A stretch of 64,000 nt of DNA from Terriglobia bacterium (GTDB lineage Bacteria > Acidobacteriota > Terriglobia > Terriglobales > Acidobacteriaceae), in NCBI GenBank assembly GCA_020072645.1, contig JAIQGK010000006.1, positions 248,001 through 312,000 of the forward strand, written 5' to 3'. Under the pieces are notes generated by a model. The model saw only the letters and a list, made by a program, of their open reading frames with translations, searched no databases and was not told where the DNA came from. Of this stretch, positions 52,444-61,758 are shown piece after piece; positions within the stretch are counted from its first letter, which is position 1; the number at the start of each line of letters is the position of its first letter. Made by a program: the position numbers and the translations under genes.

Positions 52444-53114
52444 TGGGAAGCTGATGACAACATATATCCTACGCCACGAGCGGTATGGATCAGTGGCTTT
52501 TCATAGCCGTGATCAATTTTGGCGCGGAGATAATTGATGTAAACATCCACGATGTTGGTAAGCCCTTCAAAACCCAGGTTCCAGACATGCTCTACCACCA
52601 TGGTGCGTGTAACAGTGCGGCCGGCATTGCGCATCAGGTATTCCAGCACGGCGTATTCACGCTGCGTAAGATTGATCGGCTTGCCGCCACGCGTCACCAT
52701 GTGCCGCATGCGATCAAGCTCCAGGTCTTCCACGCTGAGCTTGTCCAGCAATTCCTGGGGACGACGCAGAAGAGCGTGGACCCGGGCCAGCAGCTCTTCG
52801 AACGAAAATGGCTTTACAAGATAATCGTCGGCACCCGCCTGCAGGCCGCAAACACGGTCGGAAACGTCTTTGCGCGCGCTCAGGAGCAGGATCCTCATAT
52901 TGGACCCGGATTTACGTAATTTGCGAAGAACGGTTAGACCGTCAAGTTTAGGAAGATTCCAATCGAGAATGATTCCGTCATAATCAATCTCGGTTGCCAG
53001 CTGGAGACCTTCTTCTCCGTCCCCAGCCAGATCGACAGCGAAGTGGTCCGCTTCCAGACCCTTCACCAGTGTGCGTGCTACTTTAGGCTCATCCTCAATA
53101 ACCAATATGCGCAT
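52440..53114 (-). CDS. OmpR-family response regulator
   Basis: 224 residues: receiver with phosphoacceptor Asp51 (IILDWNLPKLDG), acidic EDE at the N-terminus and Lys in DDYLVKPF; winged-helix effector (INLTQREYAVLEYLMRNAGR). CopR/CusR-like subclass. Gene pair with the adjacent kinase. The 600-bp region upstream of it (53115-53787) would hold its promoter. Confidence 0.94.
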   Translation of the reverse strand: MRILVIEDEPKVARTLVKGLEADHFAVDLAGDGEEGLQLATEIDYDGIILDWNLPKLDGLTVLRKLRKSGSNMRILLLSARKDVSDRVCGLQAGADDYLVKPFSFEELLARVHALLRRPQELLDKLSVEDLELDRMRHMVTRGGKPINLTQREYAVLEYLMRNAGRTVTRTMVVEHVWNLGFEGLTNIVDVYINYLRAKIDHGYEKPLIHTARGVGYMLSSASQ

Positions 53115-53787
53115 AAGTCCACCTCCCGCTTCGGTGGAAGAATTGCCGTCACTTTAAACTCAGCGACGTGCAAAGTCCATCCGCTGTTTACCCCAAACCC
53201 TACCGTACATCCTGGAATTAACTACCCGTATACTTGTGCTGCCAGACATCAAATCGTTTCACTTCTGCCGATTTTTATGTTGTACGTCAGCGATAACCCT
53301 CACTGTCCGTATGGCCAAGCTATCCGATCATCTTCCAGCAGCGACATCATGCCTGATTTCGCTGGAAGCACCTGCACCTTTTGTCTTTGATCTCTTCTGA
53401 GTCAGCTTTCGCTGTGCATCATCTCTGGGACATGTTCTTTGGTACAGGTACTAAGTTGCCCTATCGTACACAGAATTTTTAAAATTGAAACATTTTTTTT
53501 TCAATTTTGGGCCGCTTTTTTTGCTGCCCACTTCTGAGGTACATCTCAATTGCGCCAACAGGGACAATATAGCATGGCCGTATGGACATAGCAATATATT
53601 GTACTTAAGGACATGTACTTATTCCTGCCATCCAGCATTGAGGCCGCAAAACACGCTTAACCCATTATTTTTGTGCAGCTTGCATTCTCACTTCGCCGCC
53701 ATTGTTAGGCAATTTGTTTCAATGTGATCGTTTTTTATCTGTGGAAAACTTTTACATCGTGGGACTAGGAAACGTAACAAACGATCA
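53115..53787. other. AT-richer noncoding region with inverted repeat
   Basis: 673 bp, visibly lower in GC than its neighbours. No convincing gene; frames such as 53485-53727 lack a good start or domain. A hairpin-forming repeat, ACAATATA-N23-TATATTGT at 53564-53602, encloses TGGCCGTATGGACA, whose near-inverse TGTCCGTATGGCCA occurs at 53304-53317. Could be a protein-binding region or a relic of transferred DNA. Confidence 0.45.
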
Positions 53788-54792
53788 TCACGGCGCAAAC
53801 AAATTGAGCTGTCTGGAAAGGCCTCCTCCCGATGTCCGAACGCCAGAATCATGGTTCCTGACACCGATACCGTGCCGTCGGCACAACTTGTTCACCAGCG
53901 CTGAAACACGCTTCTTGTAATCAACAGGCAAAAAAGCGCGATCAGAGTAGCGCGCTTTGTACAAGGTTACAAGTTGAGGAAAATGCTCCTGCAAAAAAGG
54001 CATGAATACTTTTGCGGAACATGGTTTTAAGAACAGCGGTATGGCGGCGACTGATGTTGCGCCGGCCGCGGCCGCGGAACGAACAACGCTTTCCAGGTCT
54101 TTTGGAGAGTCGGTGATGCCGGGCAAGATCGGCGCACAATTCACGCTTGTGGATATTCCGGCTGCCGAAAGCTTCTTTACTGCGCTAAAGCGCAAATCAG
54201 GCCGAGGCGCTCGTGGTTCCAGGATGCGCGCGAGATCAGTCTTCGTTGTCGTGATAGTTACGTGGATACTGAGCCGGTTCCTGGCGGATATCTGCTGTAA
54301 CAGATCAAGATCGCGCACGATCAGGTCCGACTTGGTTACCAGTCCAAGAGAAAGCCCATCATGCCGCGCCAACTCCTCCATCACGGCGCGGGTAATCCCG
54401 AACTTTCTCTCAGCAGGCTGATACGGGTCTGTGGCCGTGCCGATGGCGATGCTTTGGCCCGGACGCACCTGCTTCAACTCTTGCCGCAGCAGCCATGCGC
54501 TGTGCTTCTTCACGTAGATCTTGCGCTCAAAATCCAGCCCGTCGTGCATCTCCATAAACTCATGCGTATAGCGCGCATAACAGTATTTACAGGCAAACTC
54601 GCATCCTCGATAGGGATTGATCTGCCAGGAGAAGGGCATCCGCGGCGAATCACAGCGCGTGAGCATGCTGCGATTTTCAAGGGAGATGTACTCGACGTTG
54701 TGACCTTCAGAAATTGCTTCGCCCTTGGCTGCTAGGCGCGCAATGCCGATGAAGGGAACTTGGGGTTCGGAATGCGGGAAGAGGGACTCCAT
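53788..54792 (-). CDS. Radical SAM protein, SplB/PA0069-like family
   Basis: 334 residues from ATG at 54792. The radical SAM cluster motif is C-x3-C-x2-C in RGCEFACKYCYARY, with ATDPYQPAE nearby, typical of the PA0069/Rv2578c family. It carries a [4Fe-4S] cluster and cleaves S-adenosylmethionine; substrate unknown, sometimes called SPL-like from similarity to spore photoproduct lyase. Lies 85 bp downstream of pgl in the same orientation, so it may be read through from the pentose-phosphate operon. Confidence 0.9.
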   Translation of the reverse strand: MESLFPHSEPQVPFIGIARLAAKGEAISEGHNVEYISLENRSMLTRCDSPRMPFSWQINPYRGCEFACKYCYARYTHEFMEMHDGLDFERKIYVKKHSAWLLRQELKQVRPGQSIAIGTATDPYQPAERKFGITRAVMEELARHDGLSLGLVTKSDLIVRDLDLLQQISARNRLSIHVTITTTKTDLARILEPRAPRPDLRFSAVKKLSAAGISTSVNCAPILPGITDSPKDLESVVRSAAAAGATSVAAIPLFLKPCSAKVFMPFLQEHFPQLVTLYKARYSDRAFLPVDYKKRVSALVNKLCRRHGIGVRNHDSGVRTSGGGLSRQLNLFAP

Positions 54793-54877
54793 AGTCGTTT
54801 CGCAGGGTATTCGCCAAATGCAAGAATATGCCAAATGCGAACAAAATGCAAATGAGATGAGAGAGGACAGTTAAGGA

Positions 54878-55618
54878 TTAAGGGACACGGTTAACTGGCA
54901 GCAAACTGCCTGCATCCTGGTCGATCAGCCACAGCAATCGGCCGTTTTCCGGATGGATACTTTGAGCGGGAAATTCGCTGGTTCCCGGACGGAGCACCTG
55001 GCTGAGAATCTGCGCCTTGCCGGCGCCGGAGACGAGAAAGACCACCTCGGCAGCATTGTTCAGAACTGGGAAAGTTAACGTGATGCGAAAAGTCTTAAAT
55101 TTCTCCACCCAATTTGCCGTTACCCTGCGGGATGCTTTGCTCAGCGCTTTGCTGCCCGGAAAAAGTGAAGCAGTGTGGCCATCTTCACCGATCCCAAGAA
55201 AAATGAGGTCGAACCCCGGCCAGTCGTGATTGCCCAGATGGAAGAAATTAATCAACTGGTGCTCATATTCTGCTGCAGCTGCTTCAGCGTCCAGTTCGGC
55301 GTGAATACGATGTACATTCTTCTCAGGAATTGGCACCTTGCTCAAGAGTGACTCGCTGGCCATGCGAAAGTTGCTGTCAGGATGGTCCGGCGGAACGTGG
55401 CGCTCGTCTCCGAAGAAGATGTGGATATGGTCCCACGGCAATTGCTTATGCTCGCTGGCTAGCAGGGAATATACAGCGCGAGGCGTGTTGCCGCCCGATA
55501 GCGCGACCGAAAATCGTCCTCGCTCCTGAACCGCAGCTTCTGCCGCACGATGAAACTCCTGCGCTGCTTCACGCGCAAGCGTAACAGCGTCAGGCGCAAT
55601 TTTGATCTCTACTCCCAT
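54878..55618 (-). CDS. pgl: 6-phosphogluconolactonase
   Basis: 246 residues from ATG at 55618; an extension upstream lies inside zwf. DevB/SugarP-isomerase family: VALSGGNTPRAVYSLL, HIFFGDERHVPPDHPDSN and the IGEDGHTASLFPGS loop with the catalytic histidine. It hydrolyses 6-phosphogluconolactone, the Zwf product. Starts 19 bp after zwf. Confidence 0.95.
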   Translation of the reverse strand: MGVEIKIAPDAVTLAREAAQEFHRAAEAAVQERGRFSVALSGGNTPRAVYSLLASEHKQLPWDHIHIFFGDERHVPPDHPDSNFRMASESLLSKVPIPEKNVHRIHAELDAEAAAAEYEHQLINFFHLGNHDWPGFDLIFLGIGEDGHTASLFPGSKALSKASRRVTANWVEKFKTFRITLTFPVLNNAAEVVFLVSGAGKAQILSQVLRPGTSEFPAQSIHPENGRLLWLIDQDAGSLLPVNRVP

Positions 55619-55637
55619 TTGCGAGTATCGCGATCCG

Positions 55638-57191
55638 CTATTCGGACTCGATTTTTCTCCAGGAACGGCCGTCGCGGGCGATGATGTCGGTAGCCTCTTC
55701 CGGTCCCCACGATCCGGCAGCGTAGTTTGGGAAATTGCGCGCAGCCAGCGCCTTCCATACATCGATAATCGGATCAACCACGGTCCAGCCTGCTTCTACC
55801 ATGTCCGCGCGCTGGTAGAGAGTCTGGTCGCCCATGATTCCGTCATAGAGAAGCACTTCGTAACCGGTATTGGCTGTGGTACCGAAATAGTCAGCGTAGT
55901 TAAAGTCCATCTCTACTTCACCGACCTTCATTTGTGCGCCGGGGATTTTGGCTCCAAAGCGGAGCGAAATACCTTCGTCCGGGGCGATATGAATGATGAG
56001 TTGATTGGCATCCAGGCTGTTGACCGGCGTGTCGCGAAACAAAACCAGCGGCGCACGTTTGAACTGGACTGCCACTTCAGTGTGGCGCGTCGGCAGCCTT
56101 TTGCCTGTTCGGAGGTAAAAAGGAACACCGGCCCAGCGCCAGTTATCGATCATCAGCCGCAACGCGACAAACGTTTCGGTTTTCGATTCCGGCGGGACGC
56201 CTTCTTCTGCGCGATACGCCGGGACCCGCTCGCCACTGATGACACCGGCGCCATACTGGCCGCGAACCGCGCAATGCAAAACATCTTCTTCACTAAACGG
56301 CTGCAAGGCGTGCAATATTTTTGCTTGCTCATCATGGACAGCCGTTGAGTTAAATGAAATCGGTGGTTCCATGGTTGTGAGTGAGACCAACTGGAAGAGG
56401 TGATTAGGCACCATGTCACGGAGCGTTCCTGCCATGTCAAAGTAGCCGCCGCGTTTTTCCACGCCAACAGTTTCCGCCACCGTGATCTGTATGTGGTCAA
56501 TGTAGCGGCGGTTCCAGATAGGTTCAAAAATGCCATTGCTGAAACGAAAAACCAGAATGTTCTGGACTGTTTCTTTGCCAAGGTAATGGTCAATGCGGAA
56601 AATCTGCTGTTCAGTCAGCACTTTACTGACTTGGCGGTTCAGCGCCTTGGCCGATTCCAAATCATTACCGAACGGCTTTTCAAAAACCACTCGCCGCCAG
56701 TGTCCATCTTTTTCACAGGCCAGTTCTGCAGCGCCGAGGTGCTCAACGATTTCGCCAAAGAAAGTTGGGCTGGTGGCAAGATAAAAGAAGTAATTTCCCT
56801 TTGTATTGCACTTCTCGTCGATCTCAGCCAGGATTTTCCCGACTCGAGTGTAGAGTCCGGCATCATGAAATTCGCCTCCCGCATAGAAGACCCGCTGGAT
56901 CATCCAATCACGAAGCTTGGGATCAACTTTACTCGTCGCAAACTTATCAAGATTGTCGCCCATGATCTTCTGATACTGCTCGCGGGTGTAATCGTTGCGG
57001 CCAACTCCGACGATCGCGAAATCTGAAGAAAGCAACTTGCTCTTGACCAGGTTATAGATGGCAGGGAAGAGCTTGCGCGAAGTAAGGTCACCAGTTCCGC
57101 CAAAAATGACCATCACGCAAGGGCCTGTGGGCGGTGGAGAACCTGAGGGTGGCTTGTCCAGGGCCGGCAATTCTCTTTCTAGTTGAGGCAT
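55638..57191 (-). CDS. zwf: Glucose-6-phosphate 1-dehydrogenase
   Basis: 517 residues. Coenzyme-binding [19 protein letters not shown] and the active-site [13 protein letters not shown] are intact; ATG start at 57191 with AGGAGA upstream. Oxidises glucose 6-phosphate with NADP (or NAD). The N-terminus has a ~25-residue Pro-rich extension. 18 bp after gnd. Confidence 0.97.
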   Translation of the reverse strand: MPQLERELPALDKPPSGSPPPTGPCVMVIFGGTGDLTSRKLFPAIYNLVKSKLLSSDFAIVGVGRNDYTREQYQKIMGDNLDKFATSKVDPKLRDWMIQRVFYAGGEFHDAGLYTRVGKILAEIDEKCNTKGNYFFYLATSPTFFGEIVEHLGAAELACEKDGHWRRVVFEKPFGNDLESAKALNRQVSKVLTEQQIFRIDHYLGKETVQNILVFRFSNGIFEPIWNRRYIDHIQITVAETVGVEKRGGYFDMAGTLRDMVPNHLFQLVSLTTMEPPISFNSTAVHDEQAKILHALQPFSEEDVLHCAVRGQYGAGVISGERVPAYRAEEGVPPESKTETFVALRLMIDNWRWAGVPFYLRTGKRLPTRHTEVAVQFKRAPLVLFRDTPVNSLDANQLIIHIAPDEGISLRFGAKIPGAQMKVGEVEMDFNYADYFGTTANTGYEVLLYDGIMGDQTLYQRADMVEAGWTVVDPIIDVWKALAARNFPNYAAGSWGPEEATDIIARDGRSWRKIESE

Positions 57192-57209
57192 GTAAGCGCG
57201 ATCTCCTGA

Positions 57210-58205
57210 TCAGGAAGCTTTTTCGTTTTTTGGGGTCAGCTCAATGTGGCCGCCAAATTTCTGCCGCATGGCGCTCAGCATCTTCTCAGCGAAAGTATGG
57301 TCCTGTCGCGAGCGGAAGCGCGTGTAAAGCGCTGCGGTCAGGACATCTGCGGGAACAGCTTCTTCCAGCGCTGCTGTAACGGTCCAGCGGCCTTCGCCTG
57401 AATCCTGCACAATGCCGGTGTACTCAGAAAGCGTGGGATTTTCCGCCAGAGCCATCGCCGTGAGATCCAGCAGCCAGGAAGAAATCACGCTACCTCGACG
57501 CCAGACTTCAGCGATATCCGGCAGGTTGAGATCGTAGCGATGACCTTCAGGAAGTTGTGCTGAGGTTGCGTTACGGAAGATATCAAAGCCTTCCGCATAG
57601 GCTTGCATCAAACCATACTCAATGCCGTTGTGCACCATCTTTACAAAGTGCCCAGCGCCGGAAGGTCCACAATAGAGGTAGCCTTCTTCCGCAGTGCTTT
57701 TGAATTTCTCGCGCCCAGGGGTTTTGGGAATGTCGCCTTTGCCGGGAGCCAAGGTTTTAAAAATTGGATCAAGATGCTCCACGGCTTCTTTCGGCCCTCC
57801 AAGCATCATGCAATATCCACGCTCAAGTCCCCAGACGCCCCCGCTGGTTCCAACGTCAATATAGTGAATGCCGCGGTCTTTCAATTTCTGTGATCGCCGT
57901 ACGTCGTCTTTATAGTAAGAATTGCCGCCGTCAATAATGATGTCGCCAGCCTGGAAGCGCGGTGCCAGCGCGTTCACGGTCTGCTCTGTTGGATCGCCCG
58001 CAGGAACCATGATCCACGCGGCGCGAGGTTTGGTCAGCTTCGCCGCAAAGTCATCGAGTGACGTTGATCCTGTAGCGCCTTCGCCAGCCAACTCATTCAC
58101 GTTCTGCGGGCTCAGGTCAGAGACCACGCATTGATGTCCTGCGCGCATCAGACGCCGAACCATGTTGCCGCCCATACGGCCCAGCCCAATCATTCCAAGT
58201 TGCAT
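57210..58205 (-). CDS. gnd: 6-phosphogluconate dehydrogenase, short (GndA/YqeC) type
   Basis: 331 residues, the short decarboxylating class rather than the ~470-residue E. coli type. N-terminal [18 protein letters not shown], the [19 protein letters not shown] substrate region and [16 protein letters not shown] with catalytic Lys are present. The ATG has AAGGAG seven bases upstream. A 157-bp gap separates it from pgi. Confidence 0.95.
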   Translation of the reverse strand: MQLGMIGLGRMGGNMVRRLMRAGHQCVVSDLSPQNVNELAGEGATGSTSLDDFAAKLTKPRAAWIMVPAGDPTEQTVNALAPRFQAGDIIIDGGNSYYKDDVRRSQKLKDRGIHYIDVGTSGGVWGLERGYCMMLGGPKEAVEHLDPIFKTLAPGKGDIPKTPGREKFKSTAEEGYLYCGPSGAGHFVKMVHNGIEYGLMQAYAEGFDIFRNATSAQLPEGHRYDLNLPDIAEVWRRGSVISSWLLDLTAMALAENPTLSEYTGIVQDSGEGRWTVTAALEEAVPADVLTAALYTRFRSRQDHTFAEKMLSAMRQKFGGHIELTPKNEKAS

Positions 58206-58291
58206 CGTTCTCCTTTTTTCTGGAATTCCGAGCGCAGCGAGGAATCCCTTTTTCTAAAATTCCGAACCGGAGCGGAGTGTAGGTGAGGAAA

Positions 58292-58326
58292 CCCTATGAC
58301 AACCAGAATTTGTCGTTACAATAGGG
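58292..58326 (-). other. Hairpin in the pgi-gnd gap
   Basis: CCCTAT and ATAGGG, with inner GACAA/TTGTC, form a bulged hairpin in the only long gap of the pentose-phosphate operon. It lacks a T-run; it may stabilise or process the transcript, or mark a separate gnd-zwf-pgl promoter region. Confidence 0.5.
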
Positions 58327-58362
58327 TGCCCTCGCGCTACGCGCTCGGGGTTGCGAAAAGAT

Positions 58363-60102
58363 CTACTTCAAAGCGTCTGTTACAGCCCGCCCTAACCTCT
58401 CAAGCCCCGCATCCACATCCTTCGGCAGATGCACGCGCAAGGCCCGCCGCTTGCGATCCGCCAGCACCTGGAAATCTCCGCGTGCCTGTGCCGCCTTTAC
58501 GATTCCGAATGTGTATTTCTGTCCCGGCACAGGAAGATCGTTCGCATCGTCGCAGGTGATCTGCAGGAACACGCCGGTGTTCGGGCCGCCTTTGTACGCC
58601 TGTCCGGTGGAATGCAGGAAACGCGGGCCGAAGCCCAGGCAGGTTGCAACGTGCTTGCGGTCGCGCACGGCATGGCGAATCGCCTGCAATGATTCTTCAT
58701 GCGCGCTGTTCATTTCGATGTATGCCAACAAAGGCATGTAGTCGCCGGCATTGAATTGGCTCAGATGCACGCGCAGAAAACCCACAAGCGAGCGATCATT
58801 TCCTGCAAGCTTGTTCAGATTTGCCGCGTTGCGCTCGTCTGTAAATAGCTTGATGCGGCCGTCATCGAAAAGCGGGGACTCCTCTGGCAGCTTTCCGCTT
58901 TTCTCATACTCTTCTGTCAATTGCCGCGTAACGATCTTGCTGGCTTCCACGTCAGGCTGGTTGAACGGATTGATCTTCAGGATGGAGCCGGCGACCGCCG
59001 TGGCAATTTCCCAGCGGAAAAATTCCTGCCCCAGGTCGTAAATATCGGCCAGTTCGATTTCGACAACCGGATGACCGGCGCTACGGAGAGCGTCAAGCTG
59101 CTGAGTTTGGGGAGTGTCAGGCTCATCGGCAAGCCGCAGATGAATGAAGACACGATCATTGCCGTAAACCTCAGGCGCGCCCAGCGCCTCACGGTCCACC
59201 GGGACAAGCCCCTTGCCGATTTTGCCGGTACTTTCAGCAATGAGTTGTTCCAGCCACGCGCCCAGATCGTGAATCCCCGGCGACGTGATGATGGTGACTT
59301 TATTGCGGCCAAGATTACCCAATGTCCCCAGGATTGAGCCAAGGACTGCGCCGGGATTCTGGTCTGCCGGAACTTCAGGCTTGCAAGCCTGCACCATTTC
59401 ATTGGTGCGCTGAAGGAATTTGCTGAGATCGAGTCCCATGATGGCGGCCGGGACCATGCCAAAATTGGAAAGGGCAGAGTAGCGTCCGCCAATGCTGGCC
59501 ACGCCGAAAAAGATTTTGCGGAAATGGTCGCGCTCCGCCACCTGCTGCATCTTGGAGCCGGGATCAGTAATGGCGATAAAGTGCTCGCCAGCCTTATCCT
59601 TGCCGACCGTTTGCTGCATGCGCTCAAAGAAATATTGCTTGAAGATATTCGGTTCCAGCGTGCTGCCGGACTTGCTGGCGACGATGCATAGCGTCTTTGC
59701 CAGATCAACCTGACTCTCAATAGACTTGATTTGTGCCGGATCGGTTGAATCCAGAACATGCAGCTCAGGGTGCTCCACCTGCTTCCCATAAGTGATCTTC
59801 AGAACCTCAGGACACAGACTGGAGCCGCCCATGCCCAGCAATAACGCGTGCGTAAAACCTGCTTTTGCTGCGTCTGTGGCCGCATCATTCAACTGCTTTA
59901 AATGTGCAAGCTGGTCTTCAACAATCGGCAACCAGCCTACCCATTTATCTTCATCGTCGCCCGTCCAGAGCGAAGGATCACCGCGCCAAAGCCGCGCCAT
60001 CTTGTTGTTGGCCTGCCAGTCTTTCAGAGTCGATTGCACGGCCTGTGTGAGCGGCGCGGAGAGTTCCCAGCGGGGTAACTGGATACTTGTCTTTGTGCTC
60101 AC
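58363..60102 (-). CDS. pgi: Glucose-6-phosphate isomerase
   Basis: 579 residues from a GTG at 60102. The SIS-domain signature LLGMGGSSLCPEVL and SKSGSTLEPN are present. This is the type that in many bacteria is fused to transaldolase (Tal-Pgi); here the two parts are separate genes, and the GTGA overlap with tal suggests coupled translation. It links fructose 6-phosphate made by transketolase and transaldolase to glucose 6-phosphate, closing the oxidative cycle. Confidence 0.94.
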   Translation of the reverse strand: MSTKTSIQLPRWELSAPLTQAVQSTLKDWQANNKMARLWRGDPSLWTGDDEDKWVGWLPIVEDQLAHLKQLNDAATDAAKAGFTHALLLGMGGSSLCPEVLKITYGKQVEHPELHVLDSTDPAQIKSIESQVDLAKTLCIVASKSGSTLEPNIFKQYFFERMQQTVGKDKAGEHFIAITDPGSKMQQVAERDHFRKIFFGVASIGGRYSALSNFGMVPAAIMGLDLSKFLQRTNEMVQACKPEVPADQNPGAVLGSILGTLGNLGRNKVTIITSPGIHDLGAWLEQLIAESTGKIGKGLVPVDREALGAPEVYGNDRVFIHLRLADEPDTPQTQQLDALRSAGHPVVEIELADIYDLGQEFFRWEIATAVAGSILKINPFNQPDVEASKIVTRQLTEEYEKSGKLPEESPLFDDGRIKLFTDERNAANLNKLAGNDRSLVGFLRVHLSQFNAGDYMPLLAYIEMNSAHEESLQAIRHAVRDRKHVATCLGFGPRFLHSTGQAYKGGPNTGVFLQITCDDANDLPVPGQKYTFGIVKAAQARGDFQVLADRKRRALRVHLPKDVDAGLERLGRAVTDALK

Positions 60103-61259
60103 GGGCGGGCTCTCTTTTGCTCCACAACCTGATGGAGTTGAGTGAAAGCGTCATCAAAGAGCTTGATAGCGTCATCAAGCAGCTTGCCGGTGACTTGCTT
60201 CATGGAAATCCCCGCCTTTTCCATGTCAGACATGGTCTTATCGGCAGCGGCGAGGTCGCTATCCAGCGTGCGCCGTAAGACGCCGTGATCGCGGAAGGCG
60301 TCCATGGTGGCCGGAGGAATGGTGTTTACCGTGTCCGGGCCGATCAACTCTTCAATGTAGAGCACATCGCGATATTTTGGATTTTTGGTGCTGGTGCTGG
60401 CCCAGAGCAGCCGCTGGCTTTGTGCGCCTTTAGCGGCAAGAGCTTTCCAGCGCGGGCTCTCGATCATCTTCTGGTAATAACGATAAGCCTGCTTGGCGTT
60501 GGCGATGGCAACCTTGCCGCGTAACGACTCAAGGAGCTGTGCATCGTCTCCCTTCGCAGTTTTGAGGCGCTCTTCAATGGTGGAGTCCACCAACGTATCG
60601 ATGCGGCTGACAAAGAAGCTGGCTACGCTGGCGATACCGCTGATATCCTTGCCGGCTTTAAGGGCGGCTTCCAGACCATCGAGGTAGGCTTCAGCCACGG
60701 CAATGTAAGCTTCCTGGGCGAAGAGCAGAGTGATGTTGATATTCAGGCCTTCACTGGTAAGGCGGCGCACCGGCTCTACGCCTTCAGGCGTACCGGGAAC
60801 TTTAATCATGATATTGGGACGATTGACGGCCTTCCACAGGCGACGCGCTTCTTCGATAGTGCCTTGAGTATCCCGCGCCAGCGTGGGCGAGACCTCAAGG
60901 CTCACATAGCCGTCGCGACGGTTTGTGGACTTGTAAACCGGCAGGAGCTTGTCAGCTGAGTCTTGAATATCACGCACGACGATGCGTTCGTAAATCTCGC
61001 CCGTAGGCAGGCCCTGTTTGCCGAGCTGGGTAAGAAGGTCCGTGTAGTCATTGCTGCCGCCGATGGCTTTTTCAAAGATTGAAGGATTGGAGGTGATGCC
61101 GCGCAGGCCGTCCTGGTCAATCAACTTCTGCAAATCGCCGTTGAGAATAATGTTGCGGCGGATGTAGTCCAGCCAGACGGATTGACCATATTTTTGCAGG
61201 CCGAGCAGCGCGTTTTGAGTGCCGGTTTGGGTTTTCTCAGGGGTAGTAACGGGGTTCAT
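60099..61259 (-). CDS. tal: Transaldolase
   Basis: 386 residues, the larger class found in Tal-Pgi fusions. Catalytic Lys lies in NIMIKVPGTPEG; ITSNPSIFEKAI and INITLLFAQEAY are conserved barrel blocks. It transfers dihydroxyacetone between sedoheptulose 7-phosphate and glyceraldehyde 3-phosphate. Overlaps the rpiB stop (ATGA) and the pgi start (GTGA). Confidence 0.96.
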   Translation of the reverse strand: MNPVTTPEKTQTGTQNALLGLQKYGQSVWLDYIRRNIILNGDLQKLIDQDGLRGITSNPSIFEKAIGGSNDYTDLLTQLGKQGLPTGEIYERIVVRDIQDSADKLLPVYKSTNRRDGYVSLEVSPTLARDTQGTIEEARRLWKAVNRPNIMIKVPGTPEGVEPVRRLTSEGLNINITLLFAQEAYIAVAEAYLDGLEAALKAGKDISGIASVASFFVSRIDTLVDSTIEERLKTAKGDDAQLLESLRGKVAIANAKQAYRYYQKMIESPRWKALAAKGAQSQRLLWASTSTKNPKYRDVLYIEELIGPDTVNTIPPATMDAFRDHGVLRRTLDSDLAAADKTMSDMEKAGISMKQVTGKLLDDAIKLFDDAFTQLHQVVEQKRARP

Positions 61260-61735
61260 GAAATCTTCTCCTTGACGACCGAGTCGAGTGAGTAGCGCTG
61301 TTCAATGCTATGAATCTTTGCCAGACGCCGGCGATGCCTGTCTTCATTGGTAAAACGGGCGTTAATAAATGTGATGCACAAATCCTTGGCCAGTTCCGGC
61401 CCAATTACGCGTGATCCTAAAACCAGGACGTTGATGTCGTCATGCTCGACGCCCTGATGCGCGGAATATCCGTCATGACAAAGGCCGGCGCGAACACCCG
61501 GAATCTTGTTGGCCGCGACGGATGCGCCCACGCCGCTGCCGCAGATCAGGATGCCGCGCTCTGATTTGCCCTGAAGCACGCTCATACTGACCAATTGAGC
61601 ATAATCAGGATAATCCACCGGAGCGGTGCTGTCAGTGCCCACGTCATTCAGCTCGTGGCCGCATTGGCGCAAGTAGTCGATCAGAAATGTTTTCAGTTCA
61701 AAACCGGCGTGATCGGAACCTATTGTGATCTTCAT
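61256..61735 (-). CDS. rpiB: Ribose-5-phosphate isomerase B
   Basis: 159 residues, ITIGSDHAGFELK at the N-terminus, GILICGSGVGASVAANKIPGVRAGLCHD in two pieces with the active-site Cys in CGSG, and HDDINVLVLGSRVIG. Interconverts ribose and ribulose 5-phosphate. 23 bp after tkt; ATGA overlap with tal. Confidence 0.96.
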   Translation of the reverse strand: MKITIGSDHAGFELKTFLIDYLRQCGHELNDVGTDSTAPVDYPDYAQLVSMSVLQGKSERGILICGSGVGASVAANKIPGVRAGLCHDGYSAHQGVEHDDINVLVLGSRVIGPELAKDLCITFINARFTNEDRHRRRLAKIHSIEQRYSLDSVVKEKIS

Positions 61736-61758
61736 GAGTTATTGGTTTTTGGCTGATG

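Noticed and set aside
53485-53727. Plus-strand frame in the AT-rich gap
   Set aside because: No start signal, no domain, low-complexity Phe/Cys-rich translation.
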